This document shows positions 33,042 to 34,291 of a stretch of 34,291 nt of DNA, in pieces. The notes beneath the pieces were generated by a model. It was not told where the DNA came from, did no database searches, and worked only from the letters and a program-made list of their open reading frames with translations. Positions within the stretch are counted from its first letter, which is position 1; every line of letters begins with the position of its first letter. Source of the DNA: an uncultured Pseudomonadota bacterium (GTDB taxonomy: Bacteria; Myxococcota_A; UBA796; SXON01); contig CAJBVW010000181.1 of NCBI GenBank assembly GCA_903959175.1, forward strand, positions 1 to 34,291. Direction: 5' to 3'. The position numbers and the translations under genes were made by a program.

Positions 33042-33167
33042 TCACGCGACTCCGAGGAGCGGCGTACGACCGCGAGAGAGGGACGCCGTCGGCCGCGGAG
33101 TCACCCGCCGCCCTCCACCCCGCGTGAGGAGCATCCAAATGCGACGAGGGGGCGAAGGGGCGTCCAT
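33042..33167 (-). CDS. Possible leaderless 41-codon reading frame before the anchored protein
   Basis: An ATG at 33167 lies seven bases after the -10 element at 33174-33181, the same spacing as at flgI and flhA. The frame runs 41 codons and stops one base before the ATG of the propeller-like protein. The product is Arg/Pro-rich, resembles nothing I know, and its third codon positions are less GC-biased than in neighbouring genes. It may be a regulatory leader frame or coincidence. Confidence 0.25.
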   Translation of the reverse strand: MDAPSPPRRIWMLLTRGGGRRVTPRPTASLSRGRTPLLGVA

Positions 33168-33173
33168 GCGTCC

Positions 33174-33200
33174 GGTTCGGCCGCCTGCCGCGGAAGTTGA
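33174..33200 (-). promoter_or_regulatory. Sigma-28-type promoter of the surface-protein operon
   Basis: On the minus strand, -35 TCAA (33200-33197, context CCGCTCAACTTCC) is followed by 15 bases and -10 GCCGAACC (33181-33174). A GAAAAAACC tract lies upstream. The 13-base -35 context is identical to that at fliF. This ties the anchored protein, the giant fusion and the HDOD gene to the flagellar promoter set. Confidence 0.75.
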
Positions 33201-33254
33201 GCGGTTTTTTCGCCGCGCCGGCCCGCGCGAAGGGCGCTTCGAGGGCGGAATCCT

Positions 33255-33282
33255 TCAAGCCGCCTACGACCGCCGCCGATTG
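33255..33282 (+). promoter_or_regulatory. Sigma-28-like promoter facing the plus-strand lipoprotein
   Basis: -35 TCAA (33255-33258) is followed by 16 bases and -10 GCCGATTG (33275-33282), which matches six of eight consensus bases. The spacing is one base longer than at the minus-strand sites, and the upstream A-run is missing (GGAATCC instead). The ribosome site AGGAG starts eight bases further on, so the leader would be very short. Confidence 0.5.
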
Positions 33283-33300
33283 TGATGTCAGGAGCACACG

Positions 33301-34017
33301 ATGACCTTCTTTCTTCTCTTGGTTGGATGTGACGAGATTGACGCGCTGCTGGGAGGGGTGACGAACCCCGACGTGGCCGAGGGCCTGGTGCTCGGGATGC
33401 AGGTGGATCCCGGCCTCGACCTCACGAACACCGCCTTCGCGGGGGGTGGCCGCGGCGCCGCCTACCTGTCCACCATCGGCGGCGCGCCGCCCGAGACGGC
33501 GGACCTCACGCTCGTCTCCACCTCCAACGGCATCCTGCCGCTCACCGGTCGAGGCGACGGCGTCTGGACCACGAACCCGGACGGCGGCCTCGCCTACGTG
33601 CCCGGGGAGACCTGGACCCTCAAGCGCGACGGCTCCGAGATCCTGCGCGCCGAGGCCGCGGGCCCCGCCTCCCTCAACCTCCTGCGCACGATCACCGAGG
33701 GTGACGAGTTCACCATCGACATCGGCGACCAGGACTACGACGGCCTGCTCGTCTCCGTCGTCGACCTCGCCGACGGCACGCAGAAGTGGTCCAACTTCCC
33801 GGACACCGCCGGCATGGTCTACGACATGCTGCTCTCCGAGCCCGTCCTCGACGTGGAGGTGCCCGCGGAGGCCCTCACCCCCGGCGAGTACGCGGTCGGC
33901 TTCGCCGCCCTGCGCGCCAACGAGTCCGTCCAGACCACGGACGTGAACGCGCTCGCCTCCCTCATGGCGACCGGCGTGCTCGAGTTCCGCGCCCTGACCG
34001 TGGAATCCGCTGAGTAG
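33301..34017 (+). CDS. Putative lipoprotein, function unknown
   Basis: This is the only plus-strand gene in the window. The 238-residue precursor starts MTFFLLLVGC, with the lipobox LVGC (Cys10). The rest is acidic and beta-rich (for example RTITEGDEFTIDIGDQDYDG and LLVSVVDLADGTQKWSNF); I recognise no family. A good ribosome site (AGGAG) lies six bases before the ATG. A sigma-28-like promoter lies upstream, divergent from the surface-protein operon. By that context it could be a motility-linked surface lipoprotein, but nothing in the protein itself shows this. Confidence 0.85.
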   Translation: MTFFLLLVGCDEIDALLGGVTNPDVAEGLVLGMQVDPGLDLTNTAFAGGGRGAAYLSTIGGAPPETADLTLVSTSNGILPLTGRGDGVWTTNPDGGLAYVPGETWTLKRDGSEILRAEAAGPASLNLLRTITEGDEFTIDIGDQDYDGLLVSVVDLADGTQKWSNFPDTAGMVYDMLLSEPVLDVEVPAEALTPGEYAVGFAALRANESVQTTDVNALASLMATGVLEFRALTVESAE

Positions 34018-34046
34018 TGAAGTTTGGACGGTGATCGCAGACGGGT

Positions 34047-34080
34047 GGGGAGCGCGAGCTCCTCGCCCTTTTACCGTTTT
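34047..34080 (+). terminator. Probable terminator after the plus-strand lipoprotein
   Basis: A 7-bp stem (GGGAGC-type arms at 34047-34053 and 34058-34064, one G-U pair) with a GCGA loop is followed by two short T runs (cccttttaccgtttt). It lies about 30 bases after the stop codon. Confidence 0.5.
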
Positions 34081-34102
34081 GGGGGGTGCTGATTTTTGGG
34101 GG

Positions 34103-34193
34103 CCCCACCGCCCGGCCCCACCGCCCGGCCCCACCGCCCGGCCCCACCGCCCGGCCCCACCCCCGGCCCCACCGCCCGGCCCCACCCCGGGCA
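34103..34193. repeat. 13-bp GC-rich tandem repeat
   Basis: About seven head-to-tail copies of ccccaccgcccgg occur; the fifth is one base short and the last is degenerate. The minus strand carries repeated runs of three and four G and could fold into a G-quadruplex. No gene is seen from the lipoprotein terminator to the right edge. Confidence 0.85.
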
Positions 34194-34291
34194 CCGACGC
34201 GAGGCCCCACTCCGCGCCGGGGACGCCCCTCCCGACCCCGCCCGCCAAAAACGCGGACGGCGCCCGATCGCTCGAGCGCCGCCCCGGTCCC

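Larger units (their letters stand above)
33041..33300. promoter_or_regulatory. Divergent control region
   Basis: The 260-base region lies between two oppositely directed genes. It contains a minus-strand promoter at 33174-33200, a plus-strand promoter-like site at 33255-33282, a run of six T (33205-33210) and a small CGAAG-GGCG-CTTCG hairpin at about 33227-33240. Confidence 0.6.

Overview
The window is a very GC-rich stretch of bacterial chromosome that is almost entirely a flagellar gene cluster read on the minus strand, plus a block of surface proteins at its right-hand end. The organism is probably a flagellated relative of the Myxococcota ('deltaproteobacterial' type). The reasons are Thr/Asp-rich (TDTDSD, DTGDTG) linkers, MopE-type and TSP3-type Asp-rich metal-binding repeats, an OmpA protein with TSP3 repeats, and C-terminal Cys-TM-Arg tails like MYXO-CTERM sorting tags. 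This assignment is inferred from protein style; there is no rRNA or tRNA in the window.

Layout in transcription order (right to left). (A) 33.2-25.7 kb: an anchored propeller-like protein, a 1650-residue beta-helix/MopE/OmpA fusion and an HDOD regulator. (B) 25.7-18.4 kb: flhA, fliA (sigma-28), flgF, flgG, flgA, flgH, motA, motB. (C) 18.4-13.65 kb: flgI, an flgJ with an M23 peptidase domain, flgM, an flgN-like gene, flgK, flgL. (D) a first flagellin gene (12700-13530). (E) a second flagellin gene (11521-12366), then fliD, fliS, three accessory genes (a fliT/flgN-like one, a small beta-barrel-like one and a large TPR one), flgB, flgC, fliE and a Thr/Asp-rich lipoprotein. (F) 4.76-0.09 kb: fliF, fliG, fliH, fliI. 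One lipoprotein gene at 33301-34017 runs the other way. Not seen here: fliJ, fliK, fliL, fliM, fliN, fliOPQR, flhB, flhF, flhG, flgD and flgE, so the full set must continue elsewhere.

The most striking signal is a repeated promoter. Seven minus-strand sites fit T(C/A)AA-N15-(A/G)CCGA, usually with an A-rich run just upstream. They lie in front of fliF, both flagellins, flgI, fliA, flhA and the surface-protein operon. An eighth, with N16 spacing, faces the other way before the lone lipoprotein. The motif resembles the sigma-28 (FliA) consensus, and fliA and its anti-sigma factor flgM are both in the window. I saw no sigma-54 type sites at the operon heads. This suggests that basal-body, export, stator, filament and surface-protein genes share one sigma-28-type regulon. 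At flgI and flhA the start codon falls seven bases after the -10 element, which predicts leaderless mRNAs.
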